From contig JAUCBJ010008966.1 of assembly GCA_032718475.1 (NCBI GenBank), positions 1 through 48,485 on the forward strand: a stretch of 48,485 nucleotides of DNA, written 5' to 3'. Position numbers and translations under genes: made by a program. The stretch is from Nemertoderma westbladi (Eukaryota; Xenacoelomorpha; Nemertodermatida; Nemertodermatidae). Shown in pieces: positions 1 through 11,860 of the stretch (position 1 is its first letter; every line of letters starts with the position of its first letter). The notes under the pieces were generated by a model. That model was not told the origin of the DNA and did no database searches. It saw only the letters and a program-made list of their open reading frames with translations.

Positions 1-893
1 TACTTACTTTATTACTGTTATTTGAGCAGTAATCCAACTGATATTGAGACCTGATGGTTATATGGTAGGCCTACTATTTATAAATCGTTAGATTTGATTT
101 ATAATTTATATATACCCGTTTTAATGGGTTTTGTCAATGTTTGAAATAAATGTTATTATTTCTGGGGAGTAATCACTACACAAAGCGGTGCGCTTTCAGT
201 GAAGTGTTACGTATAGGACACTAAAACAAATAATTATAATTTACCTAAGTTACTTAATACTACAAATTACGTACAATTCGGGTGCGATTACAATCTCTAA
301 ATAAACACAAAAATTTTACAAAAACACAAATACGAATTTTTAGGGTAATTTTACAAGAAGTCTACAAACCAGCCTAACAAAGGGTTAGAAAACTGATTAT
401 TACAGCGGACAGGGTACTACGGTATTTGAAATAATAAGTAGTAGTAAATACACTGCGTTGTCCAGATAGGAAAATACCACCGCCTGACGACCTATAGCCG
501 TATCGCTATAGGTTCTACGTTATGTATCACGGAGTGTTCCTACCTAGAAGTTAATAGAGCTAATCGAATGTGCCTATCAACCACTTTACAACACAAATAT
601 AATGCCTACAATAATTACTTCAGAAAGTACGGTACACTAAACCCTAAATTAGGTACGAGTACTTGTACAACAGATAATCAGTAATTAAATATACTTGAAC
701 AGCTAAAAGAACCACGGCATCTGCTGGAGTGACCGATGCACAAAATCACCAGTCTTTACCTACGCCGAGCAGCCCGTGTAGTACCGAGGTTAATTTAACT
801 ATAGCGGTATGTATAACAAACACAATTACTGTAGGAACAAACTTGGGGACTTGAATGTTGCGAATAATCGCATAAACTCTGAATAATAAATAT
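1..893. other. AT-rich stretch without a recognisable gene
   Basis: All six frames are densely closed and I see no domain, tRNA or LTR. The short motif TAGGCCTAC occurs here and recurs across the window, so it is a genome-wide texture rather than a local element. Confidence 0.6.
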
Positions 894-1470
894 TACGCTA
901 CGCGTACAAACTACTCAAACAAAATACAGACCGAACACTGACAGACTACTATCAAGCCTAAACAAACTACGGTATATGCAGACTCCGAAATGATTAGGGA
1001 GTATGCGCTCTAACCCAGTAGTGCGACTTATTCTTTAGTCGGGGGTTTACCTTACAGCGTTCGCTGCCCCTACTGCCTAATCGTACTTAATCGGACAGAT
1101 GATCTACACACGCGGCAATCCGTTCAGACTTAATAACAGCCAGACAACTATCCAGCCTACAAATTATCTAAATAAAATTATACGCTACCCGTACAGACTT
1201 ACACAAACAAAGTACAGACTAAACGATGGCAGACTACTCTCAAGCCTAAATAAATTACAGGACATGCAGACTCCGAAATGATTAGGGAGTATGCGCTCTA
1301 ACCCAGTAGTGCGACTTATTCTTTAGTTGGGGGTTTACCTTACAGCGTTGCTGCCCCTACTTCCTAACCGTACTTAATCGGACAAGTGCTCTACACACAC
1401 TGCAATTCGTTCGGACTTAACAGCAATCAGACAACAGCTCAGCCTACAAATTGTCTGTACAATCTGATCA
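894..1470. repeat. Tandem duplication, two ~287-bp units
   Basis: Two adjacent direct copies, about 894-1180 and 1181-1470. The segment starting ATGCAGACTCCG is at 976 and again at 1264 (offset 288), and the downstream AGCCTACAAATT is at about 1154 and 1441. They are highly similar, with scattered substitutions and one-base indels. A short open frame (1099-1281) crosses the junction but looks non-coding. Confidence 0.85.
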
Positions 1471-3834
1471 GGTTTACACGCCTTCTGTTCAATACTGGCC
1501 TACAAATAAATAAAACTGACAGAAATAGGCCTAAGTAAAATCCCAATAAAAACCAGGCGTCCCCGATTAATTATTAAGACCTACCGGCATATATAATCAA
1601 ATCGAATAATACTGCTGTACTTATACGGAAGTAGGTACCGGTCCGGATGATCAGGCAGTCAGGCCTACTGGTTACCGGTCGACCGGTACTTTCGACTTTA
1701 TTGCTTACTGCAATAAAGAAGCTATATCCTTTAATGTTCGCGCTTTCAGACCTTTGGCAGTTTAACCCACCAAATTAAGATGTCTTCTAGATATTAAATC
1801 TGTTTTTAGTCTATGATAAGTATTTGATTCACTACACTAGTCGAAACCAATCCGTGCGCGACCATTCACCCGCTGGATATTCCCGGGAGATTGGGTTCGA
1901 CGGTTTAATTTTTATTGCTATGTAAGCCTAATGTATTATTCGACTGACAGTATTATATAATCTCTGACAATATTATTCACCTTCGGGAATATTAACAGTT
2001 CCTTTAGGACGTGGCGCTTTATCTATATAAACAGAGTTATGACTTAAACTACTCACAACGATATGGCTTAATTATAATTCACATATATGGCGCATTCTTT
2101 AGGAATTGCTTCTTTAACAGACTCACTCATACACAATGCTGCACAATACTGCATACTAATCTGCCAATCTTCACTGATTTTAGTCACATATAAAAGGAAC
2201 ACAGGCTGACTCATGTAGGGTCTATCAAATAACATTAGATTCACTTCAAACCACTTTAACATAAGTCACAATCGTTATTGGTAACCTTTCTCTCTTACCT
2301 TCGGTATATCAAGAATATTGGGTTGCGGGGTTATTTATCGTTATTCCAAATATAATAATTCATCAACCATATTATGAAGAACTGACAGTAAATAGCAGTA
2401 TAAAACAACAACTGAACACTGATTGTTACGAGTTTGCAATGTTTCAGCAGTCAGGATGTATGATCAGTTAGCAGTAGTCTTTAGGTATGTTAAAGGATAT
2501 ATGCCCTTTATAATTAAACCTACTAGTGTAAGACCAAAAACAGTAAGGCACAAAATACTTCCAAGCCGTTCTTTCTTAGGCTCAGGACTGAATGTAAACA
2601 CTGCACATAGGCATTGCGTCATTTCTCGGAAATTTTCTGTACAAGGAGCCACAAAAACGCTCTCATTGGCTGACTGAACTGAGAGACGCCGTAGAACAAA
2701 GGAAATCAACACGTATGAATGTCAGCTGTTAACCGTAGTCATAGTAACTACTGTTCAAGAGTAGCTATCACCCCTTTGCGTCACGAATTGCCATAGAATC
2801 ATAAAATATGCCTTTCACAGTACACATACGGAGGAAATAGGTCTTAGATCCTCTAAAAACACCGATACAGCAATAATACGGTCTCTTACACTTATTAAAT
2901 CAACTACAGAGTATTTTAATGTAAAAGATAATAAAAATAACGGGGCAATTCAGCAAAGGCTTTTACAATATCCTAACTAATAAATTGAGTTCAGCTTCGC
3001 AGTTAAACAACCGATAATTTTTTACTGCTTCCACAAACACACTGGTGCCAACAGAACAACTAACCTTGTTTGCTGTGAGATTCCACGTCCGCGTCCAAAG
3101 ATTCAGGCCCTTCGCTGATTGCAAACCGAACCCGCAGACCCACACGAACCCCAAACTCAGAAGTTCCGTCTTGCCATGTATCTCCAGATGGTATAAAATA
3201 ACTAAGCGGTTACCTAACATACCGGTACAAACTCTAGAATTTTACAAAATAATTTTGACCGAAACTGAATTCTCGCAAACCTAGCTAAAATTTTCAAAAA
3301 ACTTACTAATTACAATTTGCCCTAAGGCCTAAGGAACTGCTGTATTCGCAATTAGCAAAAACGCACTACCGTACATCCACTGTATGCAGTACAGTAAGTA
3401 AAACAGTACACCAACCTAACAGCCTAATGATACTGTATGTGGTACGGCAAACAAATGTCCTTCTACCGTCCGCAGTAACAACAATCAGCCTAATGTACTA
3501 CTGTACTATAGTACTCAGCCAGTGAATACAGTAATCTAAACTAACAGCCTAAAAGAATATACTCAATGTCTTACTGTACGCTAGCCTATAGCCTACAGCA
3601 GACGATCACGTGCTCTAATTTATTGCTTAATACTGTGATACAACTAACAGCCTAAGAATACTCTATTGACCGCTGCAAGCAACAGCCAATAAAACACGTA
3701 TCACTGATAAACAACCACGACCTCTATACTAACAGCAGAACTGTTGAACAGACCAATACCCGTTAATATCCTTCTGCCAACCTAATAAGTTCTCGCCTAA
3801 CCAATAAGACACAAAGACTGCTCTACTGTTAAGT
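1471..3834. other. Gene-free AT-rich DNA
   Basis: Only short frames below 90 codons, overlapping on both strands and without recognisable domains. Between about 3360 and 3660 the motif AACAGCCTAA recurs irregularly with ACTGTA-rich spacers, which looks like a decayed simple repeat. ACCGGT palindromes cluster at about 1621-1695. Confidence 0.5.
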
Positions 3835-4070
3835 AAAGGGGATCAGGAGCGTGATATTACTAAATTGTAAGGGTTGCTAAATACAAAACCGCTACTTACC
3901 GTTAGATGGCGCTAATCTGCCGTCCGCTAATATATTTTACTAATTTTACACAGCTCCTGCAAAATCGCTTGTTCCTTTCTCTACCGATTGCTCAATAGAG
4001 AGCTAACTGTTCGAATCTATGAGCCACGCGGGAATAACCAAAACAATAAACCCGAGTCGGCTCCCTAAGC
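3835..4070 (-). repeat. Dispersed repeat, copy 1 (mate at 33598-33847)
   Basis: The reverse complement of this segment aligns with 33598-33847 over its whole length. Shared blocks include GTTTTGGTTATTCCCGCG, ATAGATTCGAACAGTTAGC and ATTAGCGGACGG, with several indels. It contains GTTCGAATC, which resembles a pol III B box, but no complete tRNA-like head is evident. It is an unclassified interspersed repeat; a SINE is possible. Confidence 0.75.
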
Positions 4071-5805
4071 TTACTTAAGACGAGTGCGAGAGGCCTTGCA
4101 CTCAGAGTATTCTTACGCCTAATTCTATCACTATTAAAACACGCTATTACCTACGTCTTTTCTAATCGCGAATACTGGGGGTTCTCTAACGTAATGTGTG
4201 AATGCGAGAATATTTAAATATCAAAATGGTACAGTATTTGTCTCTCGTGGATAGTACCGCTCTGGGTCTAAACTTGCCTGCAGCTGGCTTTAGGCCAGCA
4301 AATTACTAGCGTTTCGTGCGTACCGAATAGTGCGATCTAGCTGATTGCCCGCTAATGCAAATAACCGCTCAGCGTGAATAGTTTACAGTACTCTAATTAT
4401 TACCTTAGCTACTCTCCGCTATGCTGCGTACTAATTCTTAATTTTTACTAATTAATTACAGTCACAAATATTTAACAGCGTACTAATTACTAAGAGTTCC
4501 AGAATACGTAATTCTAATTTATCACGCAACAGGTTTCGCTAGTAATAGCCTAAATTGCCGTATTACTTTGACCTAATCAGTAACTAATTGTTGTAACTAA
4601 GAAATAGAAATCAATCAAAGAGAAAAAGAGCGCCTACCTAAACATTCACAATCATAGGCACACTTCAATAACACACCAATCAGCGTCAGCAATCACAGTT
4701 CGCTATTATGCAGTTAACTACTGTATAGCCCACAATTATGCGACTCACTATTCGTACTCCACACTCAACATTGTGATACGTGCAGGCCTCTCCCGGGTAC
4801 ATATAGGACTCCTAACTAACCTGATTCCTGCCCCCCTAATACTAAATAGAGACGAAACCTGGATCATCAGCCCCCTAATTACTGTACCAGCGATTGGTCT
4901 GCATACCACAGCGTAAACTTCCCGACCGCAACGGTGACCCCCCGCCAGCGTTGCTCGCTTTTGAATCCTCCGCTCTCCCTTCGTCGCTAACCCCCCGATG
5001 TGCCCACCGCCCACTGGCGCCTTAGCCCTCCATTACGCTAATAGCTACCGTAGCGGCGCATGCAAATCACAAAGTCTGACAGTCTCAGAAATCCCTTAGG
5101 ATTATTGCGCAGAAAGGAATCACATAGAACCATTAATCAAAAGGTAGAAATCATAGTTCCAGTTGTAATTAGCAGTAATCGAAGGAATTAATTGAGAAAC
5201 ACAATCAAGAGTAATCGCACTAGCAAATCATTTCAAGAAACTAATCAAAATTGGCAAATTGCAGAAAATACGCTAAATTATCCGTCAAAAATGAATAGAG
5301 ACAGCTCAGCAAGTACAACAGCAGTGCAGGTCATGTGAGGGACAGATTGAATCGATTGATAGGCTCTACCGGCACACCGCCAATTTATAGGTGATCCGGA
5401 TGGGGTGATGCAATAGGGTGACTCAATCGCTCTCCTATTGGCTCTCCAGTCCGCGCTAGCATTAGACCAACCTGGAAGCAGTTAGTCCAATAAGGAGGCC
5501 GGATTGTAGCCCTATTGCCTGCCCAAACCTCAAATTATTACCATATATGGTAATGGTTCACGTCCCTGGCTGCTGAATGGCCAGGACAGCGTCCCTATAT
5601 GCTAGCCCTATCGATGCTAATATCAGCAAGCACAAAATCCAGGGTCCGAATAAACTTGCTACCCTGGAACTATCTACATATCCTAATACAAAATTACGTA
5701 GGTAGGGCTACATACTATACAAAATGGATGGATTCAAATATATGGGTGTTTCGATTTCCCTTTCTAAATACCACTGCGTTATTATGCCTTATCTAAAATA
5801 TTATG
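4071..5805. other. Gene-free region with a GC-richer patch
   Basis: No supported gene. The patch at 4760-5040 is more GC-rich and holds an 88-codon minus-strand frame (4748-5014) without any recognisable motif, so I do not call it. The rest is AT-rich with closed frames. Confidence 0.45.
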
Positions 5806-5902
5806 CTGCACAACGGACTAATATTACGTACAGTATAACGGACTAATATTGCATACTGCATAACGACTAATATTACATACTGCATAATGACTAATATATG
5901 TG
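5806..5902. repeat. Minisatellite, 24-25 bp unit, about four copies
   Basis: Four successive units built on CTGCATAACGACTAATATTA, each 24 or 25 bp, diverging slightly towards the 3' end. Confidence 0.8.
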
Positions 5903-6126
5903 GATACAGCGCCATATACTGTAACATAGGTACTAACCCTAAATAGTCCATCCCTAAGTAGTAATATTTCCATTCAGCCATTATAATTTCGCTATAATTT
6001 CGGACTGTCGGACACTATTGTCACGCGAATGTAACAATCCGGATATAGTTGTGTAGGATATACCGGTAGCTGACTACTGGACTAGACCTAACGCCCTAGT
6101 CAGCTAGTGTTGGAAATTGGCTGAGA

Positions 6127-7837
6127 ATGCCATACCCAGTACGGCAACGAAAACCACCCCATTCTTATTCAGATGAGTGGATTCAGATGAAGACATAGAC
6201 GAAGATGGTAGTGAGGCTGACACAGCTGGCAGTATCGACGACAGTGTTAGTGGTACCGGTAGTAGCGATGATGACGATGACTGCTTTATGCTCCCTGAAT
6301 CCAATGTTTGGAAATCGATTGATCCAGACCAGGATCCATTTCAGCCTCACTGTTTCAATTCAACATCTGGCTGGCGGGGTGTGGATACAACAAATTTTGA
6401 AATTGGAAATTATGTTGATCTTTTCTTGACTGATAATTTAATTTACATAATTGTAAAGTGCACCAATCAAAGAATCCACCAAGCGAACAAAGCAGCATTG
6501 AATTTAGCTACTACGTCCGGGAAGAAAGTTATACCTGTCAAAGATATCGCAGCTTCTGAAATGCGACAATTTTTGGGAATTACATTTTTGATGGGTGTAA
6601 TAAGAAAATGTACTTTACATGATTACTGGCAGACTGGTCCACTAGGGAGAGTATCGCTACTCTGCATTTCGGGAAACTAATGTCACGAAATCGATATATT
6701 GAAATCCTTCGTTATCTAAGATTTTCGGACTTAGATAAATTGGACCCGGATATCAGAATGACGCGTCTGCAGGATTTCATTGACGAATTGCATCTAATTG
6801 TAAAAGTTTATACTGCTGGGGAGGAACTTTCGCTTGATGAATCATTACTGTTGCATAAGGGGCGGTTACTATTCAAACAGTACATAAAGACAAAAGCAGC
6901 GTGATTTGGAATAAAACTATTTATTCTCACTGATCACCTTGGATATATGTTATCTACTATTATATACTTTGGAGCACAATCTAAAATAAATAGAGGTGAG
7001 GATGGTGCTTCTCACCTTAGCAAATCTGAGCAGGTTGTTGTTTCGTTGTTGAAGGAAGCTGGCTACCTAGATAAAGGATACACGGTATCAATTGATAACT
7101 GGTACAATTCTGTTCGGCTTGCCATGTACCTCTACGAACGGAATACTGGAATTAGAGGAACTATACGATGTGACCGTGGTATTCCGCTGGATCTAAAGAA
7201 TAATGAGTTGACTCCAATAAACTCGGTATTTTCCCGTAATAATGATGGTAATGGTCCGGTACTTGCCATAAAATTCTGCGACAAAAGAGTCATTTACTTT
7301 ATTACAACCTCCGATAAAGCCGACCTTGTAGATAAGACCCGCTACCTATCCGCAGGACCAACTCAAGACTATAAGAAACCGCAACCTATTGATAAATACA
7401 ACTATAACATGGGTGGAATAGATTCTTCGGATTCAATGATTTCTTCGTGTACATCTGTCCGCAAATGTCAGAAATGGTTTGTCAAACTAGGAATCCATTA
7501 TATTCAGCGCCTTGTATTGAATAGTTATATCCGCTACCGGGCTGAAAAGAAACCGAAACATCTAACATTCAGTATGTACCTCTTGGATGCTATCGATTAC
7601 CTAACACAAGTACCAACACGAGCCGTCCCACACAAGCGTCAATCTTTGGCAGCCGTGCCAACCACTCACAAGTTGGTCAAACTGGAACCATCTGGAAAGG
7701 TACTGTCCCCGCAGAAGCGTTGCCGTGTGTGTTGGAAAAATCGTACTTACAAAAGATCGTGCTATATTTGCCCAGCTTGTCCTGATAAGCCTGGACTTTG
7801 TCCAACCTGCTTTGGAGAATATTCTCACTCAAATTGA
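6127..7837 (+). pseudogene. piggyBac-type DDE transposase, broken
   Basis: This matches a piggyBac (DDE_Tnp_1_7) transposase read in three pieces: about 6177-6665, then 6680-6904, then on to 7837. Features in order are an acidic N-terminus, an F-x-G-I-x-F-L-M-G-V region ending in DYW, the block SRNRYIEILRYLRF, then the three catalytic aspartates: SLDES (D at 6836), SIDNWYNS (D at 7094) and MGGIDSSD (D at 7421). A cysteine-rich C-terminus (CRVCW, CPAC, CPTC) closes the protein, as in the family. Breaks seen: a frame change around 6640-6670 and an in-frame TGA at 6902-6904 where the family usually has a basic residue. The N-terminal frame is also closed by a TGA at 6174, while another frame is open from an ATG at 6127. 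I found no terminal inverted repeats, so element ends are not called. Confidence 0.9.
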
Positions 7838-7861
7838 TTATAGATTGGTAAATTGGTAACA

Positions 7862-8007
7862 TTTCTTGAGACGCATCTTAAAGGACACTGGCCTTGAAGA
7901 TGCGGATGATCTAGCAAATGTTATGGGTGATAGTGAGTTGTGGTGGCGCAATTTTGTCGATAAGCCGGCACAGCATTCTTAAAAATGCAGCTGCAATGCA
8001 GCATACT
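7862..8007 (+). repeat. Non-LTR 3' coding/UTR segment, copy A
   Basis: A ~145-bp segment beginning TTTCTTGAGACGCATC and ending in AATGCAGCTGCAATGCAGC. It recurs at 8622-8768 and 9037-9185. In copy B it is the last ~40 codons of a reverse-transcriptase ORF plus the start of the 3' UTR. This copy starts 25 bp after the piggyBac stop codon. Confidence 0.85.
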
Positions 8008-8280
8008 GATCCGATACTTATCTATCTAACTTTCTACTGTCCGCACTTACATTGTACCTTACTTAATACCATACATATCTATCTAACTTTCTATTGTCCG
8101 CACTTACATTGTACTGTACATAATACCATACTTATCTGTCTAACTTTCTACTGTCTGCACTTACATTGTACTGTACTTAATACCATACATATCTATCTAA
8201 CTTTCTACTATTTGCACTTACATACCGCACCTTACGCGACATGTATTTTAACTAACACTCACCAATCTGTTTCTAAATAT
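8008..8280 (+). repeat. 57-bp minisatellite, block 1
   Basis: About four copies of a 57-bp unit (CTATCTAACTTTCTACTGTC plus CGCACTTACATTGTAC-type sequence). Because 57 is a multiple of three, one frame stays open and spells a 19-residue repeat; I regard that as incidental. The block follows the coding end of the non-LTR element, so it is probably its 3' UTR. Confidence 0.85.
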
Positions 8281-8298
8281 TGTACTTTATGTTACTTT

Positions 8299-8744
8299 AA
8301 GGTCCAATTATTTAGAGCAGCAGTAGTTCCAGTACTCCTCTATGGGAGTCCATTCTGGGCTCTATCTGCTGAGGAAACCAAATCTCTGGATGGCACTTTC
8401 TCAATAATGCTATGCCGGGTTCATTGTGTCAAGTACAATGCACACATCTCCAACCAGACACTATATAACATTGGAGGTGTCTCATTGGTTCCCCCAAGCT
8501 TGACACTAGAACAAAATCGCCTCCGCTTTGCAGGACATTGCTTTCGCCGTGAGGACCAGCCAGTGCTTAACCTTGTACTTTGGCAGCCTCATGGAGTGAA
8601 TAAGCATGGTGGACAGCCCATGACTTTCTTGAGACGCATCTTAAAGGACACAGGCCTTGAAGATGCGGATGATCTAGCAAATGTTATGGGTGATAGTGAG
8701 TTGTGGTGGCGCAATTTTGTCAATAAGCCGGCACAGCATTCTTA
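8299..8744 (+). pseudogene. C-terminal fragment of a non-LTR retrotransposon reverse transcriptase
   Basis: The reading frame from KVQLFRAAVVPVLLYGSPFW through LRFAGHCFRREDQPVLNLVLW to TFLRRILKDTGLEDADDLA and the stop at 8742 is typical of the region after the catalytic palm in endonuclease/reverse-transcriptase non-LTR elements (LLYGS-x-W, RRLRFAGHC-type and LLW-x-P-x-G blocks). The endonuclease domain and the RT active site are absent, so this is a 5'-truncated copy. I cannot separate RTE, CR1 and related clades from this piece alone. The frame is open upstream to 7918 only because it runs through the 57-bp minisatellite. The usual 5' truncation during target-primed reverse transcription would explain the missing front. 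Confidence 0.8.
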
Positions 8745-8768
8745 AAAATGCAGCTGCAATGCAGCATG
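8622..8768 (+). repeat. Non-LTR 3' segment, copy B (in coding context)
   Basis: Nearly identical to copies A and C. Here it is continuous with the RT coding frame, which shows what the segment originally was. Confidence 0.85.
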
Positions 8769-9030
8769 CCGATCCTAGTTACTTATCTATCTAAATTTCT
8801 ACTGTCCGCACTTACATTGTACCTTACTTAATACCATACATATCTATCTAACTTTCCATTGTCCGCACTTACATTGTACTGTACATAATACCATACTTAT
8901 CTATCTAACTTTCTACTGTCCGCACTTACATTGTACTGTACTTAATACCATACATATCTATCTAACTTTCTACTATTTGCACTTACATACCGCACCGCAC
9001 CTTACGTGACATGTATTTTAACTAACACTC
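8769..9030 (+). repeat. 57-bp minisatellite, block 2
   Basis: A second block of the same 57-bp units, again ending in the phrase ACTAACACTCACCAAT. It is followed directly by copy C, whereas block 1 is followed by the RT fragment. Confidence 0.85.
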
Positions 9031-9036
9031 ACCAAT

Positions 9037-9185
9037 GACTTTCTTGAGACGCATCTTAAAGGACACTGGCCTTGAAGATGCGGATGATCTAGCAAATGTT
9101 ATGGGTGATATGAGTTGTGGCGGTGCAATTTTGGCGACAAGCCGGCACAGCATTCTTAAAAATGCAGCCGCAATGCAGCATGCCA
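9037..9185 (+). repeat. Non-LTR 3' segment, copy C
   Basis: Third copy, with a few substitutions and a one-base loss (GATATGAGTTG) relative to A and B, so it would not read through in frame. Confidence 0.85.
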
Positions 9186-9507
9186 ATGTTAGTAGTTGTA
9201 GTAATAGACTAACACTAACTCTCATACATAATGCACATTAGATGTTTATGTATCTGCCTACTTTCCTTTCTACTGCCTACTTACCAGCTCTCCCGTCTCT
9301 CCCGATGCACACAGTGACACCCATGGCACTGACTCTTTGCTCTGCTCCAAATCCAACTGCTCCAATATCCACCGCTCCAATCCCAACTCCCCTCACCGTT
9401 CCAACCCTAATTTATCTCATTGCCTCGACCCCCATACTCTCCATCTCAATCCTCCACGCCGAGGTCTCTGTCTCAACCACCAGTCTCACCAACATCCCAA
9501 TGTCCTG

Positions 9508-9650
9508 CTGGTGCACCATATGCACTGGTCGCAGCAGCCGACCTCTATCCACATTCCACACCATATGTAGTGTCGGTTGTAGTAACCGACCTTTATCCAC
9601 ATTCCTCACCATATGTGGTTTCGGTTTGTTTTAACTGACCTTTATCCACC
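9508..9650. repeat. Short tandem repeat, ~48-50 bp unit
   Basis: About 2.5 units of CCGACCTCTATCCACATTCC followed by CACCATATGTAGTGTCGG. It lies at the edge of the old BEL/Pao copy and may belong to it. Confidence 0.65.
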
Positions 9651-11314
9651 TCCTTGTAAGACGCCGAGCAGATTGGCTTCACTATCGGACCCGAATTTAC
9701 AAGAGTGGACCAGTTTGCTTCTCTGTGTGGCATCCATATGATGGACCATCCCCCGGTCGATGCTGTTTCACCATCCACTGGATGATACACATTCCCGAGA
9801 TCCCGGTTGTAGTCGCTGGTTGCAGAGCGATCAACTTCTCGGCCGAAACCAATGCACCGGGCCTCCAACTTGTCCCCCTCCGATATTTCCGTCATATTCA
9901 TAATTAACATACATCCATATGGTAAAAATGCATCTCCTCCCGCACTGTGCTGACCGGTCCACTTAACGTCCATCCAAATGGTGTTAATATCGCTACTGGA
10001 TCACCAGAATTTTCCTCCCCGAACACCATTTTCATCCTATTGTGAACAGTTGGACAGTCCATTCCAACTATTAATTATACTTTCAGTACATTGAGATATG
10101 ATATCCTGAAGTCTATTCCCTTAAGATCAATATATTGTTGTTCGTTTCTACACTAGTTGGTCTCCTGGCATTAATGTTGAGGGTTTCTATGATTCGTATA
10201 GGATCACAGGTTTGCGAGAACTCCCATCCTGGCATGACAGACTCTATTGTGCACTGTCCTATCCTCATCTGAACAACTTCATCCTTGTTAGTTATGGTTG
10301 TCACCACCACATCTCTCGGTCTCGTTACTAGTCCTATCTTGTTTGCTATTGAAAGTTCTGTGAGTGTGAACACAGCCCCGCCACCTATTAACATTAGCAT
10401 CATCACAGATTTATCATTCTCATCACTGATCCTCACGGGCACTACCCAGAGTAACACCATTATTATGTTCTCTTTCTTCTCACATCGCTGTCCCCATATT
10501 ATTAGTTTGTCCATCCCGACTGCCAGGTTCACCAAAGGTACATGCATATTCTCTATGTCCCCTTTTAACGCAGTTGTGACATAGTATCTGCTGATTTGTG
10601 TATACTTTTCTCTTGGCCGCGAGTATGCTTTTTCATTCATTACTGTTTGCTGTATCGTGGTTTTCTTCACTGTGTCTCTGGCATGTATATCGTCGGTCGT
10701 ATGGAACATTTAATCTTCCTTCCTTCAATTCCCTTTCTCAAGCTCATTGCTGAAAGTTTACACTATGGCTTCCTCCCTGGTCTTCCGGTCTACTTCCACT
10801 CCATGCTTGGTACCCTGTGTACCCCTCTGGTTCCTCTTCTGAAATGTTCTACCTCTGTCTATGGAAATGCCATGGAATAAGCTGCTGTCTCAAGGTTTAG
10901 CGGTGAGGCCCTTGCTTCTTGTGCCTCACTCGTGTCACCAACTTCAGGCCTACAGCCTACTGTTCTGATCCCTATTACTTGATCTATACTGTTTTCATGT
11001 TCAATACAATTTTTGCAAGTTACATTTCCTATTGGGGTGCTCGCGTACCATCGCCGGTCGTTGACGTCTGCACTGTTTATTCTAACAGCCAGTCGACTCG
11101 ACCTCTTTGCTTTCTTGCACGACTCCTCTATCCGCTACAACTTCTTTGGAATCCGTTCGATCAGCATTCCATCGATCGACTTAATCCCAAATCCTCCGAT
11201 CCTCTCCATGATCCTGCTCCCATCCATACACTGGGACTCTATAATCGGGTTGCCCCTCCGCTCCCACACACGATTACTCGTGTTCCCTTCCTCGAACCAT
11301 CCATTGACTCGTCT
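9593..11314 (-). pseudogene. pol: Old BEL/Pao copy, downstream half (zinc knuckle, protease, linker)
   Basis: Reading the minus strand, 10709-10113 gives a CCHC-like knuckle (CHNCVKRGHREYAC, with altered spacing), then a DUF1758-type aspartic protease block that parallels the young element at 16440-16900. Matching segments include VVPVRISDEN, LMLIGGGAVFTL, GLVTRPRDVVVTTI and IETLNINARRPT. Around 10075-9950 the frame continues as VGMDCPTVHNRM and ILTPFGWTLSGP, again matching the young copy. The protease DSG triplet reads GGG here (plus coordinates 10377-10385), so the enzyme would be dead. Multiple stops and frame changes occur. The copy is cut at 11314 by the young element and resumes at 23204. 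RT, RNase H and integrase are not seen. Confidence 0.85.
11310..11314. other. Target site duplication, left (CGTCT)
   Basis: CGTCT immediately precedes the 5' LTR and is repeated at 23199-23203 immediately after the 3' LTR. Five bases is a usual duplication length for BEL/Pao. Confidence 0.95.
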
Positions 11315-11860
11315 TGTTAGCTTATTCAATCCCGCTAACACCCCATAAAGTTAAGCCGATAAGCAATATTGGGAGCCACGAGATTGGGTAATTAACCAAC
11401 TCGTGCCACCCCAATAAGAATGGGAAGGAAACACACAATGAGGGTCAGGGGCCAAACCCCTAACCCAGAGAGAACAGGTGGAGTGAACGGGAACACTCCA
11501 AAGGGCGCCAACAAGGGTACCAACCAATCAGAGGGGGGAAAGGCATCGATTAGGTAGAGTAACAAGGCCAACCGTGCAATATAGCCACTTGGCAGTAATC
11601 ATATCATTTCAGTTATATCAGTGCAATATTGGTGCTAGTTTAGGTCAGATAGTTTAGCTAGGGAAGGACCGGGACTTTAGTTACCGTATCCCGCCTTCCG
11701 TATACAACAACCATATTATCTCATATCTATACCTATATCTATATCTGTATACCCAAATATTATATACGACGAACAGCACAAACTCATTTACTCTTTATAC
11801 ACGGCGGGGACGCGTGAACTAACACCGGATAAACCGGGATCCCTCTTGGATCCCATCACA
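11315..11860 (+). repeat. 5' LTR of young BEL/Pao element (546 bp)
   Basis: Starts TGTTAGCTTATTC and ends GGATCCCATCACA. Comparison by eye with the 3' LTR shows about five differences: a one-base indel in AAGCCGAT/AAGCGAT, plus C/T-type or A/C-type changes in GGCCAAACC, AACCGTGC, ACAACAACC and TCCCATC. The first 26 bases contain a small inverted repeat (TGTTAGC ... GCTAACA). Confidence 0.95.

Noticed and set aside
4748-5014. 88-codon minus-strand ORF in a GC-richer patch
   Set aside because: No motif, no better start context, and length is within chance for GC-rich sequence.
6000-7860. Terminal inverted repeats of the piggyBac copy
   Set aside because: No TTAA-flanked complementary ends were found; the 3' side runs into the non-LTR repeat after 24 bp.
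8008-8280. Secreted repeat protein encoded by the 57-bp minisatellite
   Set aside because: The open frame follows from a unit length divisible by three and lies in a non-LTR 3' UTR context.
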